Made by a program: the position numbers and the translations under genes
Assembly: GCF_001293775.1 (NCBI RefSeq)
Contig: NZ_LGLN01000078.1
Coordinates: 155,449 to 206,961 of the forward strand
Length of the DNA: 51,513 nt
Direction: 5' to 3'
DNA from: Pseudomonas syringae pv. cilantro
GTDB taxonomy: Bacteria; Pseudomonadota; Gammaproteobacteria; Pseudomonadales; Pseudomonadaceae
Shown here: piece after piece, positions 24,223-33,390 of the stretch
Position numbering within the stretch: the stretch's first letter is position 1
Layout of the letters: each line of letters opens with the position of its first letter
Notes under the pieces: model-generated
Told to the model about the DNA's origin: nothing
The model's input: only the letters and a program-made list of their open reading frames with translations
The model's database searches: none

Positions 24223-24909
24223 ATGAATATTCCAAAAATACCGTTGACCACCCGACTTCAGCGCCGCATCGCCTGGCTCTTTTTTCCTGCGCTCATGGTG
24301 GCTTCAGGCTTGACGCTGCTCACCGTAGGCAAAGGCGCTCTCGCCGAGACCAAGAACGGCACGCAGACGCTGGTGTTTCTTCGCCATGCTGAAAAGCCGG
24401 CCATGGGGTTGGGGCAATTGAATTGTCAGGGGCTCAACCGTGCTATCGAATTGTCCGAGTTGCTTCCGAAAAAGTATGGCAAGGCCGATTACATTTTTGC
24501 GGCAAATCCCAGTCGGCATGTGGAAGAAGGTGAGGGCGATCTGTCCTACAGCTACGTGCGACCTTTAATGACAGTAGGCCCCAGCGCCATCAAACTCGGG
24601 CTGCCCGTCAATATCGACTATGGCGCCAACGATACCGGCGACCTGGCCGACGAGCTGATGCGCGACAAATATCACAACGCGATCATCTACACCGCCTGGT
24701 CCCACGGCTACTTGCCGGAACTGATCAACAAGGTTGCTGAAGAAGCCTCCGGCAAGGCCGTCAATCTGGTCGATGACTGGACCAACGATGATTTCGACTC
24801 AGTGGTGGTGGTGACGCTCAAGTGGGTCGACGGCAAGGCCACCCTGGATTATCAGAATCACAAACAGAACCTCAACAACGGCAACGAGACGTGCCCGACC
24901 TCGACCTGA
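24223..24909 (+). CDS. Exported histidine phosphatase family protein
   Basis: A 228-residue protein with an uncleaved or late-cleaved N-terminal membrane segment (AWLFFPALMVASGLTLLTVG), so it faces the periplasm. The phosphohistidine motif LRHAEKP (Arg54-His55) is the RHG-type signature, written RHAEK as in many bacterial members. The second catalytic region is IIYTAWSHGYLPEL, with the conserved His. Substrates of such small exported members are mostly unknown. The gene stands alone between a divergent ABC operon and a convergent aldo/keto reductase. No strong ribosome site precedes the ATG. Confidence 0.75.
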   Translation: MNIPKIPLTTRLQRRIAWLFFPALMVASGLTLLTVGKGALAETKNGTQTLVFLRHAEKPAMGLGQLNCQGLNRAIELSELLPKKYGKADYIFAANPSRHVEEGEGDLSYSYVRPLMTVGPSAIKLGLPVNIDYGANDTGDLADELMRDKYHNAIIYTAWSHGYLPELINKVAEEASGKAVNLVDDWTNDDFDSVVVVTLKWVDGKATLDYQNHKQNLNNGNETCPTST

Positions 24910-24929
24910 CCTGAGACGGCAGCGCTCTG

Positions 24930-25925
24930 TCAACCGTTGAGCGCTTTCATCGATTCCGGACTGTAGCGTTCGCCTGCCACGACACCTTGGGCGGGGAAAA
25001 TTGCATCCAGTTGGGCAAGCTCACCCTGGCTCAAGGTCAGCGTGACGGCGGCAACGTTGCTCTCCAGGTACTTGCGCTGTTTGGTGCCAGGAATCGGAAT
25101 GATGTCATCGCCCTGAGCCAGCACCCAGGCCAGTGCCAGCTGCGAAGCACTGACGCCCTTGGCAGCGGCCAGCGCCTTGACCTTTTCCACCAGCGCCAGA
25201 TTCCGGGAAAAGTTCTCTCCTTGGAAACGTGGACTGAAGCGGCGGTAGTCGTCGGTGGCAAAGTCGTCCGGGCTGCGCAGCGCACCGGTCAGAAAGCCCC
25301 GGCCCAACGGACTGTACGCCACGAATGCAATGCCCAGACGGCGGCAAGTGGCGAGCACATCATCGTGTTCCGGGTCACGCGACCACAATGAATACTCACT
25401 TTGCACCGCGGCCAACGGGTGCACCTTGTGCGCCCGCTCGATGGTTGCCGCACTGGCTTCGCAGATGCCGATATGGCGAACCTTGCCTGCCTTGACCAGC
25501 TCGGCCATGGCACCGACGGTGTCTTCGATCGGCACCGCAGGGTCGACGCGATGCTGGTAATACAGGTCAAGGTAATCGGTATTCAGCCGCTTGAGACTGC
25601 CTTCGATGGCCTGCCGGATGTAGTCAGGGCTGCCATTTACACCACGCGCATGCGGGTCATCGCCGCGCACGATGCCGAACTTGCTGGCCAGATAAATACC
25701 TTCACGCTTGCCCTCCAGCGCACGGCCCAGCAAAGCCTCATTGGTGTGCGGGCCATACATGTCGGCGGTATCGAGAAAAGTGACACCCAACTCCAGCGCA
25801 CGATGCAGCGTCGCGATGGACTCCTGTTCGTCGATGCCGGTGGTATAAAAGTCCGACATCCCCATGCAACCCAGCCCGATGGCAGAAACCTGCGGCCCGT
25901 TTTTACCCAGTTGGCGCGTAATCAC
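24930..25925 (-). CDS. Aldo/keto reductase
   Basis: A 331-residue cytoplasmic NADPH-dependent reductase of the AKR superfamily, starting at a GTG with AGGAG eight bases upstream. The catalytic tetrad is visible: Asp52 and Tyr57 in FLDTADMYGPHTNE, Lys82 in LASKFG and His125 in YYQHRVDP. Cofactor-binding segments include AYSPLGRGFLTG and IPIPGTKQRKYLESN. The pattern resembles the AKR13/YakC-type subgroup that reduces aldehydes and quinone-like substrates. The gene is monocistronic and convergent with the histidine phosphatase. Confidence 0.9.
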   Translation of the reverse strand: MITRQLGKNGPQVSAIGLGCMGMSDFYTTGIDEQESIATLHRALELGVTFLDTADMYGPHTNEALLGRALEGKREGIYLASKFGIVRGDDPHARGVNGSPDYIRQAIEGSLKRLNTDYLDLYYQHRVDPAVPIEDTVGAMAELVKAGKVRHIGICEASAATIERAHKVHPLAAVQSEYSLWSRDPEHDDVLATCRRLGIAFVAYSPLGRGFLTGALRSPDDFATDDYRRFSPRFQGENFSRNLALVEKVKALAAAKGVSASQLALAWVLAQGDDIIPIPGTKQRKYLESNVAAVTLTLSQGELAQLDAIFPAQGVVAGERYSPESMKALNG

Positions 25926-26383
25926 AGTGAGTTCTCCTGGCGTTTTAAGTAGTCGTTGAGTCTCTGCTTTTTGGTTAGCTCAATAAACCGGGTGATTGTG
26001 ATTTAACTGTTTGGAAATTCTAAATAATAGTCTTCACGTCCAGAACTCCTACAAAAATGATCTGGCTGTGCTTTTCGGTCGTGATGGCGCTGACAACGCA
26101 GATTGCGACGTAAGTGACGGATCAGTGTCAGGACGAAGCAGGGCCGGAAACGGAGCCAGGATTTTGGTTACTTTGATCCTTCAAAGTCACTCGCCGAGGG
26201 GCGAAAAGGTGCCTTGAGCCGTAAACCAAAATCACTGAAATCGTAGATGCACCGTGTGGCGCAAAGCGTCATGAAATGAGTCCCAACGCGGACAGAAGCC
26301 CGGGCCCGTTTTTCGAATAACCCGAGACTGAGATGCTGCCCCTCCAATCCGACCAACTGCGCTAGCCACAAAATGCCAAGAAG
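25926..26383. other. Gene-free region upstream of lexA2
   Basis: About 460 bases between the aldo/keto reductase start and the lexA2 operator. It holds a pseudomonad-type palindromic repeat at 26167-26204. No credible gene was seen; the open frames there are short and unsupported. Confidence 0.5.
26167..26204. repeat. Palindromic intergenic repeat
   Basis: Two adjacent stems: GTTACTTTG-ATCCTT-CAAAGTCAC (eight of nine pairs) and TCGCC-GAGG-GGCGA (perfect). The combination of TTACTTTG...CAAAGT and CTCGCCG..GGCGAAA recurs, from my knowledge, between genes in many pseudomonads. Function unknown. Confidence 0.5.
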
Positions 26384-26397
26384 AGTACAAATGTACT
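26384..26397 (+). promoter_or_regulatory. LexA2-type SOS operator overlapping the lexA2 start
   Basis: AGTAC-AAAT-GTACT is a perfect palindrome. It closely fits the AGTAC-N4-GTGCT type site described for LexA2 of Pseudomonas putida. It lies directly over the preferred ATG (26391) of lexA2, so LexA2 would repress its own cassette and release it after DNA damage. No canonical CTG-N10-CAG LexA1 box was noticed nearby. Confidence 0.75.
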
Positions 26398-27008
26398 CCA
26401 TGACCACATTATCTCCCCGCCGTAGCGCAATCCTTACCTTCATCCGCGACCGCATCGCGCAGCAAGGGCAATCGCCGAGCCTGGCGGAAATCTCCGAGGC
26501 CTTCGGTTTTGCTTCGCGCAGCGTGGCGCGCAAACATATTGTGGCCCTGACTGAAGCCGGCCTGATCGAAGTCGTGGCGCACCAGGCACGCGGCATTCGC
26601 CTGCTGAACAGTGAGCCGCGCCCCGAACTGCTGGAAATCCCCGTGCTGGGCCGTGTGGCGGCAGGCGCACCGATTGGCCCGGACCTGGACATACACAGCA
26701 CACTGCACCTGGATCGCGGCACCTTTACCCGCGTGCCGGATTACTTGCTGCGTGTGCAGGGCGATTCGATGATCGAGGACGGCATTCTCGATGGCGATCT
26801 GGTGGGCGTGCACCGCAACCCGCAGGCCAGCGACGGGCAGATCGTCGTCGCTCGTCTGGACGGCGAGGTTACCATCAAGCGCTTGCAGCACCGGGGCGAC
26901 CAGTTGCACCTGCTGCCGCGCAACCCGGCGTATCAACCAATCATCGTCACGCCCGATCAGGATTTCGCCATTGAAGGCGTATTCTGCGGGCTGGTGCGGC
27001 GCGAATGA
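26391..27008 (+). CDS. lexA2: LexA-family SOS repressor LexA2
   Basis: A 205-residue repressor-protease. The N-terminal winged helix reads SPRRSAILTFIRDRIAQQGQSPSLAEISEAFGFASRSVARKHIVALTEAGLIE. The C-terminal S24 peptidase domain has the Ala91-Gly92 cleavage site (RVAAGAPIG), the nucleophile Ser126 (GDSMIEDG) and the general base Lys163 (GEVTIKRL), so RecA-stimulated self-cleavage should work. Three ATGs are possible (26373, 26391, 26400); 26391 is best spaced from AAGAAGAG. It heads the lexA2-imuA-imuB-dnaE2 cassette and overlaps imuA by four bases. The operator lies over its own start. Confidence 0.9.
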   Translation: MYSMTTLSPRRSAILTFIRDRIAQQGQSPSLAEISEAFGFASRSVARKHIVALTEAGLIEVVAHQARGIRLLNSEPRPELLEIPVLGRVAAGAPIGPDLDIHSTLHLDRGTFTRVPDYLLRVQGDSMIEDGILDGDLVGVHRNPQASDGQIVVARLDGEVTIKRLQHRGDQLHLLPRNPAYQPIIVTPDQDFAIEGVFCGLVRRE

Positions 27009-27628
27009 TGGGCGCAGTGGTCAGCCTCGATGCCCTGCTGGATGAACGCAGGGTCTGGAAAGGGCGTCAGCAGATTGCGCCGAAGGTCAGCCCGCACCCC
27101 AGCGGTCATGCAGCGCTCGACAGCGCCTTGCCCACCGGCGGCTGGCCCGCGTCGGCGCTGACCGAAATCCTCATCCCGGCCAATGGCAGTGGCGAACTGC
27201 GTCTGCTGTGGCCGAGTCTGGCGCGGCTGTCGGGTATCGGCGAGCGCATCGTACTGGTCGCACCGCCTTACATTCCTTATCCGCAGGCCTGGCTGGCGGC
27301 CGGGGTCGATCTGCGTTATCTGGTAGTGATCGAGGCAAGTGCCCGTGATGCGCTGTGGGCCGCCGAACAATGCCTGCGCTCCGGCAGTTGCGGTGCAGTG
27401 GTGTGCTGGCCCGGCATGGTCGATGACCGTGCTCTGCGGCGTTTGCAAGTGGCCGCTGAAACCGGGCAGACCCTGGCCTTTGCCTGTCGCCCCCAGCAGG
27501 CGGCTGCCAACCCTTCGCCCGCCGCTCTGCGCGTTGTCATCGATACCCGTCCCGCGCAGTTGCGGGTGCTCAAATGCCGGGGCGGGCTGGCGCCGCCTTT
27601 CCCCATCCCTTTTCCGACCGACGCTTGA
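27005..27628 (+). CDS. imuA: ImuA, SOS mutagenesis accessory protein
   Basis: A 207-residue RecA/SulA-related protein starting in an ATGA overlap with lexA2. Segments such as LDSALPTGGWPASALTEIL, ELRLLWPSLARLS and IVLVAPPYIPYPQAWLAAGVDLRYLVVI fit the ImuA family. In other bacteria ImuA works with ImuB and DnaE2 in damage-induced translesion synthesis. Its Walker-type region is degenerate (IPANGSGELR), as is common in ImuA. It ends eight bases before the imuB start, and its length is normal for the family. Confidence 0.9.
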   Translation: MMGAVVSLDALLDERRVWKGRQQIAPKVSPHPSGHAALDSALPTGGWPASALTEILIPANGSGELRLLWPSLARLSGIGERIVLVAPPYIPYPQAWLAAGVDLRYLVVIEASARDALWAAEQCLRSGSCGAVVCWPGMVDDRALRRLQVAAETGQTLAFACRPQQAAANPSPAALRVVIDTRPAQLRVLKCRGGLAPPFPIPFPTDA

Positions 27629-27635
27629 GGTTCTT

Positions 27636-29051
27636 ATGCTGTGGGCCTGTGTCTTGCTGCCGCAACTGGCGCTCGATGGCGTCATGCGTCGTCGCAGTGA
27701 TCCCGATGAACCTCTGGCGCTGATCAGCGGCAGTGCGCATCGGCGCGTCCTGCAAACCGTCAATCCAGCTGCGCGGGCATTGGGCCTGAGAGCCGGGCAG
27801 TCGCTGACGGCGGCGCAGGCACTGGTGCCCAATTTCGCCACGGTCGTCCACGACCCTGCCGACACCGAGCACTTGCAACAGCTGCTCGCCGCCTGGGCAT
27901 ACGGCTTCAGCTCCAATGTCAGCCTCAAATATCCTCGCGTATTACTGATGGAAATCGAGTCCAGCCTCAAGCTGTTCGGCCCGTGGCCGGTGTTCGAGGC
28001 GCGCCTGCGGGAAGAGCTGACCGCACAAGGCTTTCGGCATCGCATCGTGGTCGCGCCCAACCCGATCGCGGCGCGGATGCTGGCCAACATGCACGACGGC
28101 CTGAGTATCGATTGTCCGCATGAACTGCGTCGGACGCTGGAGCAGATGCCGCTGGAACGTATCGGTCTGAGCCGCGAAGTCGCGACGGCCCTGACGCGCA
28201 TGGGCCTGCGCAGCGTGCGACAGGTACTGGCTTTGCCGCGCGACACCCTGGCGCGACGTTTTCCGGCCAGCGTCCTGCAGCATCTCGATACACTGCTCGG
28301 CGAGCGCCCGGTGGCGCTGGAGTGCTACACGCCGCCTGACTTCTTCGATGTGCGTATCGAACTGAATTTCGATGTCGAATCGCATCAGGCCCTGTTGTTC
28401 CCCCTCAAAAGGCTGATTGCCGATCTGGCCCTGTTTCTGGCCGGGCGCGACAGCGGTGTGCAGCGCTTTGCCCTGCATCTGGAGCACGTCGATGGTCCGG
28501 AGACGGTGATCCCGGTCGGGCTGCTCAGCGCCGAACGCGATGCCTCGATGCTCTTCGAACTGGCGCGCGGCAGGCTGGAGCAGGTGCTGGTGGCCTCGCC
28601 GGTCCGTGCGGTGCGTTTGCTGGCGCAGGACTTGCCTGATTTCGTTCCGGCGCACCGCGAGCTGTTCGATGAGCGCGTGCAGCAGACCTTGCCTTGGGAG
28701 CAACTTCGCGAACGCTTGCGCGCACGGCTGGGCGACGAGTCGGTCACTGGCCTGCGCGCCGAGGCAGATCATCGCCCGGAATGTGCCTGGCAACCACAAA
28801 GTACCCAAAAGCCGGTTCTGCCGGCCCGAGGCTGCACGCGTCCGGGCTGGTTGTTGCGAGAGCCGCAGCCGTTGCCCGTTCATACCACACGCATTCTGGC
28901 CGGGCCCGAACGAATCGAATCTGGCTGGTGGGACGGTGGCGATGTTCGCCGTGACTACTATCTGGTCGAAACCATCAATGGCCAGCGCGCCTGGGCCTAT
29001 CGCAGCGTAGGCGAGCAGGGTGAACTGTTGCTGCATGGCTGGTTCGCATGA
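27636..29051 (+). CDS. imuB: ImuB, inactive Y-family polymerase homologue
   Basis: A 471-residue protein starting at MLWACVLLPQLALDGVMRR with TGAGG ahead. It has the Y-family fold (AARALGLRAGQSLTAAQAL, VVAPNPIAARMLA, LALPRDTLARRFP), but where active polymerases have the SxDE metal motif it reads LMEIESSLKLFG, so catalysis is unlikely, as in known ImuB proteins. A QTLPW segment near residue 350 could bind the sliding clamp. It probably acts as hub joining ImuA, DnaE2 and the clamp. The stop overlaps the dnaE2 start (ATGA). An upstream open frame from 27339 is the shadow of imuA. Confidence 0.92.
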   Translation: MLWACVLLPQLALDGVMRRRSDPDEPLALISGSAHRRVLQTVNPAARALGLRAGQSLTAAQALVPNFATVVHDPADTEHLQQLLAAWAYGFSSNVSLKYPRVLLMEIESSLKLFGPWPVFEARLREELTAQGFRHRIVVAPNPIAARMLANMHDGLSIDCPHELRRTLEQMPLERIGLSREVATALTRMGLRSVRQVLALPRDTLARRFPASVLQHLDTLLGERPVALECYTPPDFFDVRIELNFDVESHQALLFPLKRLIADLALFLAGRDSGVQRFALHLEHVDGPETVIPVGLLSAERDASMLFELARGRLEQVLVASPVRAVRLLAQDLPDFVPAHRELFDERVQQTLPWEQLRERLRARLGDESVTGLRAEADHRPECAWQPQSTQKPVLPARGCTRPGWLLREPQPLPVHTTRILAGPERIESGWWDGGDVRRDYYLVETINGQRAWAYRSVGEQGELLLHGWFA

Positions 29052-32000
29052 GCACTGAGTATGCCGAACTGCATTGCCTGTCCAATTTCAGCTTTCAGCG
29101 CGGCGCATCAAGCGCCCGTGAACTGTTCGACCGCGCCTTGCGTCACGGTTATGCAGCGCTGGCGATCACCGATGAGTGCACCCTGGCAGGCATCGTCCGT
29201 GCCTGGCAGGCGTCAAAAGACACGGGGTTGCCGCTGATCGTCGGCAGCGAAATGCACATCGAAAACGGTCCGAAAATCGTCCTGCTGGTGGAGGACAAGG
29301 CGGGATATGAAGCCCTGTGCAAGTTGATCACGGTGGCACGGCGGCGAGCCAAAAAGGGGGAATACCGGCTGCTGCGCGAGGATTTCGAGCGTTCATCCAG
29401 TGGCTTGCTGGCCATCTGGCTACCGGACATCGAAGGCGACGCTCAGGCTTGCCGGTCACAGGGCAACTGGTTGCGCGAGCATTTCACCGAGCGCCTGTGG
29501 CTGGGCGTGGAACTGCATCGCGGCGCGGATGACGAGCAGCGTCTGGCCGATCTGTTGGCGCTAGCGCAATCGCTGGGCATTCCGGCAGTAGCCAGCGGTG
29601 ATGTGCACATGCATGCCCGAGGGCGGCGTGCCTTGCAGGACACCATGACTGCCATCCGCCATCACACCACGGTGGCCGATGCCGGGCATCTGCTGTTTGC
29701 CAACGGCGAGCGTCACTTGCGTTCGCTGGATGCGTTGGCCGAGCATTACCCGGACTGGCTGCTGGCCGAATCGTTGCGTATCGCCCGGCGCTGCACATTC
29801 GATTTTGAACAATTGAAGTATGAGTACCCCCACGAGCTGGTTCCCAAGGGGCAGACCTCCACATCATGGCTGCGCGAGCTGACCGAGCGCGGTATTCGCC
29901 GGCGCTGGCCAGAGGGGTTGAGCGTGGCGGCGCGGGCGCAGTTCGAGAAGGAACTGGCCCTGATCACGGAAAAGAAGTTCGACAGCTACTTTTTGACGGT
30001 CCACGACATCGTCGAGTTTGCCCGCAGTCAGCACATCCTCTGTCAGGGCCGTGGGTCGGCAGCCAACTCGGCGGTATGTTACGCGCTGGGGATCACCGAG
30101 CTGAACCCGGAAAAGAGCAACCTGCTGTTCGAGCGCTTCATTTCCAAAGAGCGCGACGAGCCACCGGACATCGACGTGGATTTCGAGCATGACCGCCGCG
30201 AAGAAGTCATTCAATACATATTCCGGCGTTATGGTCGGGGCAGGGCGGCGCTGACCGCAGTGGCCAGCACTTATCACGGTTGCGGCGCACTGCGTGACGT
30301 AGCCAAGGTGCTGGGCTTGCCACCTGACCAGATCAACGCCCTGGCGGATGCGTTCAGTCGCTGGAGCGATTCGCTGCCGTCGCCCGAACGCCTGCGCGAA
30401 TACGGGTTCGATACTGACACGCCGATCCTCAAGCGCGTGCTGGCCCTGACCGGCGAACTGATCGGCTTCCCCAGGCACTTGTCGCAGCATCCGGGCGGGT
30501 TCGTGATTTCCGAGCACCCGCTGGACACGCTGGTGCCCGTCGAGAACGCGGCGATGGCCGAGCGCACCATCATTCAGTGGGACAAAGACGATCTGGACCT
30601 GGTCGGCCTGCTGAAAGTCGACATCCTCGCACTGGGCATGCTCAGCGCGCTGCGCAGGACGTTCGATCTGGTGCACCTGCACCGGGGCAAGCAGTGGACA
30701 TTGGCCAGTCTCCCCAGCGATGACCGACCCACCTACGAAATGATCAGCCGCGCCGACACCATCGGCGTGTTTCAGATCGAGTCCCGCGCGCAGATGGCCA
30801 TGCTGCCGCGCCTCAGGCCGGAAAAGTTTTACGACCTGGTCATCGAGGTCGCCATTGTCCGGCCGGGGCCGATTCAGGGCGATATGGTCCACCCGTACCT
30901 GCGTCGGCGCAATGGTGAAGAAGCCATCACCTATCCGCCCAAGCTGAAAAGCGTCTTCGAGCGCACCTTGGGCGTGCCGTTGTTTCAGGAACAGGTCATG
31001 GAAGTGGCGATCATCGCTGCCGATTACACCCCCGGAGAGGCCGACCAGCTGCGCCGCGCGATGGCGGCCTGGAAGCGTCACGGCGGGCTGGACCCACACC
31101 GTGAGCGTTTACGCAGCGGCATGCTGAAAAACGGCTACGAGGCGGACTTTGCCGACCGCATCTTCGAGCAGATCAAAGGTTTTGGCAGCTACGGTTTTCC
31201 TGAATCCCATGCCGCCAGCTTTGCCTTGCTGACCTACGCCAGTTGCTGGCTCAAATGCCACGAACCGGCAGCCTTTACCTGCGCGCTGATCAACAGTTGG
31301 CCGATGGGCTTTTACAACCCGGATCAGCTGTTGCAGGACGCTCGCCGCCATCACATCGAAATACGCCCGGTGGATGTGCGCTACAGCCACTGGGATTGCA
31401 CACTGGAGCCGGTTGATCACCCCGACAGCACGCGCAATCTGGCCATCCGCCTTGGGTTGCGCATGCTGCGCAGCTTTCGTGAAGACGATGCCCTGCGCAT
31501 CGAAGCGGCTCGCTCGAAAAGGCCGTTTGCCGATGCTACCGACCTGACAGTACGCGCCGAGCTGGATTCACGCGCCGCCGAAGCGCTGGCAGATTCCGGT
31601 GCCTTGCGCGGCCTGATTGGCCATCGGCACCGGGCGCGCTGGGAGGTGGCCGGGGTCGAAGCCCAGCGTCCGCTGTTCGATGACCTGCCCAGTGAAGAAA
31701 CCCCGGTCACGCTGCCGCTGCCGACCGTGGGCGAAGACCTGATGGCCGATTACGCGACACTGGGCACCACCCTTGGCCCGCACCCTCTGGCCCTGTTGCG
31801 CAGGCAACTGGCTGCCAAACGCTTTCGCAGTTCGCAGGACCTGTTGACCCTGGAAAACGACCGAACCCTCAGCCTTGCGGGGCTGGTCATCGGCCGTCAA
31901 CGACCGGGAACCGCCAGCGGCGTGACCTTCGTGACGCTGGAAGACGAATTCGGCATGGTCAACGTCGTGGTCTGGCGCGACCTGGCCGAGCGCCAGCGCA

Positions 32001-32143
32001 AGGTGCTGGTTGGCTCGCAACTGCTGCAAGTGTTCGGCCGACTGGAATCGAAAAGCGGCGTTCGCCATCTGATTGCCCAGCGGCTGTATGACCTGACGCC
32101 GTTATTGACCGGGCTGGATGTGCGCAGCCGGGATTTTCAGTGA
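29048..32143 (+). CDS. dnaE2: Error-prone DNA polymerase DnaE2
   Basis: A 1031-residue C-family polymerase subunit, of normal DnaE2 length and shorter than replicative DnaE. An N-terminal PHP domain begins YAELHCLSNFSFQRGASS. The catalytic aspartates are in PPDIDVDFEHDRREEVI (about residue 372), preceded by CQGRGSAANSAVCYALGI. The fingers and helix-hairpin-helix regions include FGSYGFPESHAASFALLTYASCWLK. The C-terminal OB fold reads LSLAGLVIGRQRPGTASGV. It performs SOS-induced translesion synthesis with ImuA and ImuB, and is the last gene of the cassette. Confidence 0.95.
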   Translation: MSTEYAELHCLSNFSFQRGASSARELFDRALRHGYAALAITDECTLAGIVRAWQASKDTGLPLIVGSEMHIENGPKIVLLVEDKAGYEALCKLITVARRRAKKGEYRLLREDFERSSSGLLAIWLPDIEGDAQACRSQGNWLREHFTERLWLGVELHRGADDEQRLADLLALAQSLGIPAVASGDVHMHARGRRALQDTMTAIRHHTTVADAGHLLFANGERHLRSLDALAEHYPDWLLAESLRIARRCTFDFEQLKYEYPHELVPKGQTSTSWLRELTERGIRRRWPEGLSVAARAQFEKELALITEKKFDSYFLTVHDIVEFARSQHILCQGRGSAANSAVCYALGITELNPEKSNLLFERFISKERDEPPDIDVDFEHDRREEVIQYIFRRYGRGRAALTAVASTYHGCGALRDVAKVLGLPPDQINALADAFSRWSDSLPSPERLREYGFDTDTPILKRVLALTGELIGFPRHLSQHPGGFVISEHPLDTLVPVENAAMAERTIIQWDKDDLDLVGLLKVDILALGMLSALRRTFDLVHLHRGKQWTLASLPSDDRPTYEMISRADTIGVFQIESRAQMAMLPRLRPEKFYDLVIEVAIVRPGPIQGDMVHPYLRRRNGEEAITYPPKLKSVFERTLGVPLFQEQVMEVAIIAADYTPGEADQLRRAMAAWKRHGGLDPHRERLRSGMLKNGYEADFADRIFEQIKGFGSYGFPESHAASFALLTYASCWLKCHEPAAFTCALINSWPMGFYNPDQLLQDARRHHIEIRPVDVRYSHWDCTLEPVDHPDSTRNLAIRLGLRMLRSFREDDALRIEAARSKRPFADATDLTVRAELDSRAAEALADSGALRGLIGHRHRARWEVAGVEAQRPLFDDLPSEETPVTLPLPTVGEDLMADYATLGTTLGPHPLALLRRQLAAKRFRSSQDLLTLENDRTLSLAGLVIGRQRPGTASGVTFVTLEDEFGMVNVVVWRDLAERQRKVLVGSQLLQVFGRLESKSGVRHLIAQRLYDLTPLLTGLDVRSRDFQ

Positions 32144-32198
32144 TCAGGCCTGCAATTTGCAGCATTAATCTGCACACCCTGCCAACGAGAACCCGCGA

Positions 32199-33050
32199 AT
32201 GTACAAAGACTACCCAGCCGCCTACCAGGTCAGCAAAGGCGCAGCGCTGCAAGTGGACACGGCTTTTTACGAACGCATACGGGCGAATGCGCCGCAGCGC
32301 ACGCTGGTCGAGCAGTTTGAAGTACCAATTCGTACCGGGCGCGCCTGGAAGGTCAAGGCCGGGCAAGTGTTTCGCGTCACCACACCGGCTGGCCCGCAAG
32401 TGGGTGATTTCAACGTGTGGAATGCCAATGACCCTCGTGAGCGCTTGTGGGCCGCGCGTACGCGGCAGTTGCAGGGCGCGCATGTCAGCACCCATGACCG
32501 GTTATGGTCGAACCTGCCTTTTTTGCGGCCGCTGGTAACTATTACGGATGACAGTCTGGCCAGTTATGGCATCGACGAACACGGCGGGCGTCTGCACGAC
32601 TTGCTGGGCACGCGTTGCGATCCTTACGTCAACAAGATGCTGACCGGCGAAGACTTTCACCATCATTGCCATTCGAATCTGACCCGCGCAGTGCTGCCGC
32701 ACGGTTTGACCGAGTTCGACGTACATGACGTACTGAATATCTTTCAGTGCACCGGCCTGAATCATGACGACATGTATTTCATGAAAGCCTGCCCGGCGCA
32801 GAAGGGCGACTACCTGGAGTTCTTTGCGGAGATCGATCTGTTGTGTGCGCTGTCGACCTGTCCGGGTGGCGACCTGTCATTGCCGATGTGGGGGCCCGAC
32901 GCGCAGGACCCGCTAAGTGTCTGCCGCCCGTTGGGTGTCGAGATCTATGACCTCGACGCCTCGCTGCTTGACGGTTGGCAGTCGCCCGAGCGTGCCGCGT
33001 ATAACGGCCTGCATGGTTTGCAGATTGCCAAGGCTGACTGGGAACAATAA
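32199..33050 (+). CDS. DUF1989 (urea carboxylase-associated) family protein
   Basis: A 283-residue cytoplasmic protein matching DUF1989: VKAGQVFRVTTPAGPQVGDFNVWNA, GRLHDLLGTRCDPYVNKMLTG, HHHCHSNLTRAV, NIFQCTGLNHDDMYFMKACPAQKGDYLEFFAEIDLLCALSTCPGGD. Conserved Cys and His residues suggest a metal site. Relatives sit next to urea carboxylase or guanidine-degrading genes, but none is seen here, where the gene follows dnaE2 after 55 bases. Its function here is therefore open. It may be read through from the SOS cassette, since no terminator is evident between them. Confidence 0.85.
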   Translation: MYKDYPAAYQVSKGAALQVDTAFYERIRANAPQRTLVEQFEVPIRTGRAWKVKAGQVFRVTTPAGPQVGDFNVWNANDPRERLWAARTRQLQGAHVSTHDRLWSNLPFLRPLVTITDDSLASYGIDEHGGRLHDLLGTRCDPYVNKMLTGEDFHHHCHSNLTRAVLPHGLTEFDVHDVLNIFQCTGLNHDDMYFMKACPAQKGDYLEFFAEIDLLCALSTCPGGDLSLPMWGPDAQDPLSVCRPLGVEIYDLDASLLDGWQSPERAAYNGLHGLQIAKADWEQ

Positions 33051-33390
33051 CGGCTCAGGCTGAACGGGCGCATTTTTGCGCAGCACCAAGACAATCACCG
33101 CCCCAAGCCCGAGCATTGTCAGAAGCAAGGCCGGGTAAGCCACCCACCAGTGCAGCGGAGCGGTCACCATGCTGAATTCGGACATGCCGCTGATCCCGGC
33201 GATCAGGTTCAGGGGCAGAAACACCACGTTGATCAAGGTCAGTTTGCGCAACAGGGTGTTGGTGCTGTTGCTGACCAGATTGCCCCGCGCGCCCATCAGC
33301 CCGGCGAACACCGTGGAGTAGATTTCCGCCTGTTTGTAGCACTGGTCGTTCTCGATGATCATGTCGTCGATCAGCGCCAGGCAGAACAAC
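33051..33390 (-). pseudogene. CorA-family metal transporter, C-terminal fragment
   Basis: The minus-strand frame encodes about 110 residues of a CorA C-terminus: DDMIIENDQCYKQAEIYSTV, then LLRKLTLINVVFLPLNLIAG, ISGMSEFSM (GMN-type motif as GMS) and two membrane helices ending VLVLRKN. The N-terminal two thirds are missing. The frame begins abruptly where the C39-family fragment starts on the other strand, and its 3' end runs on into the DUF1989 gene without a proper stop. This is a remnant left by a deletion or rearrangement. Confidence 0.8.

Noticed and set aside
26957..28246. 429-codon minus-strand open frame over imuA and imuB
   Set aside because: Very rich in Ser, Arg and Cys, as expected of an antisense frame in GC-rich DNA; both sense genes are certain.
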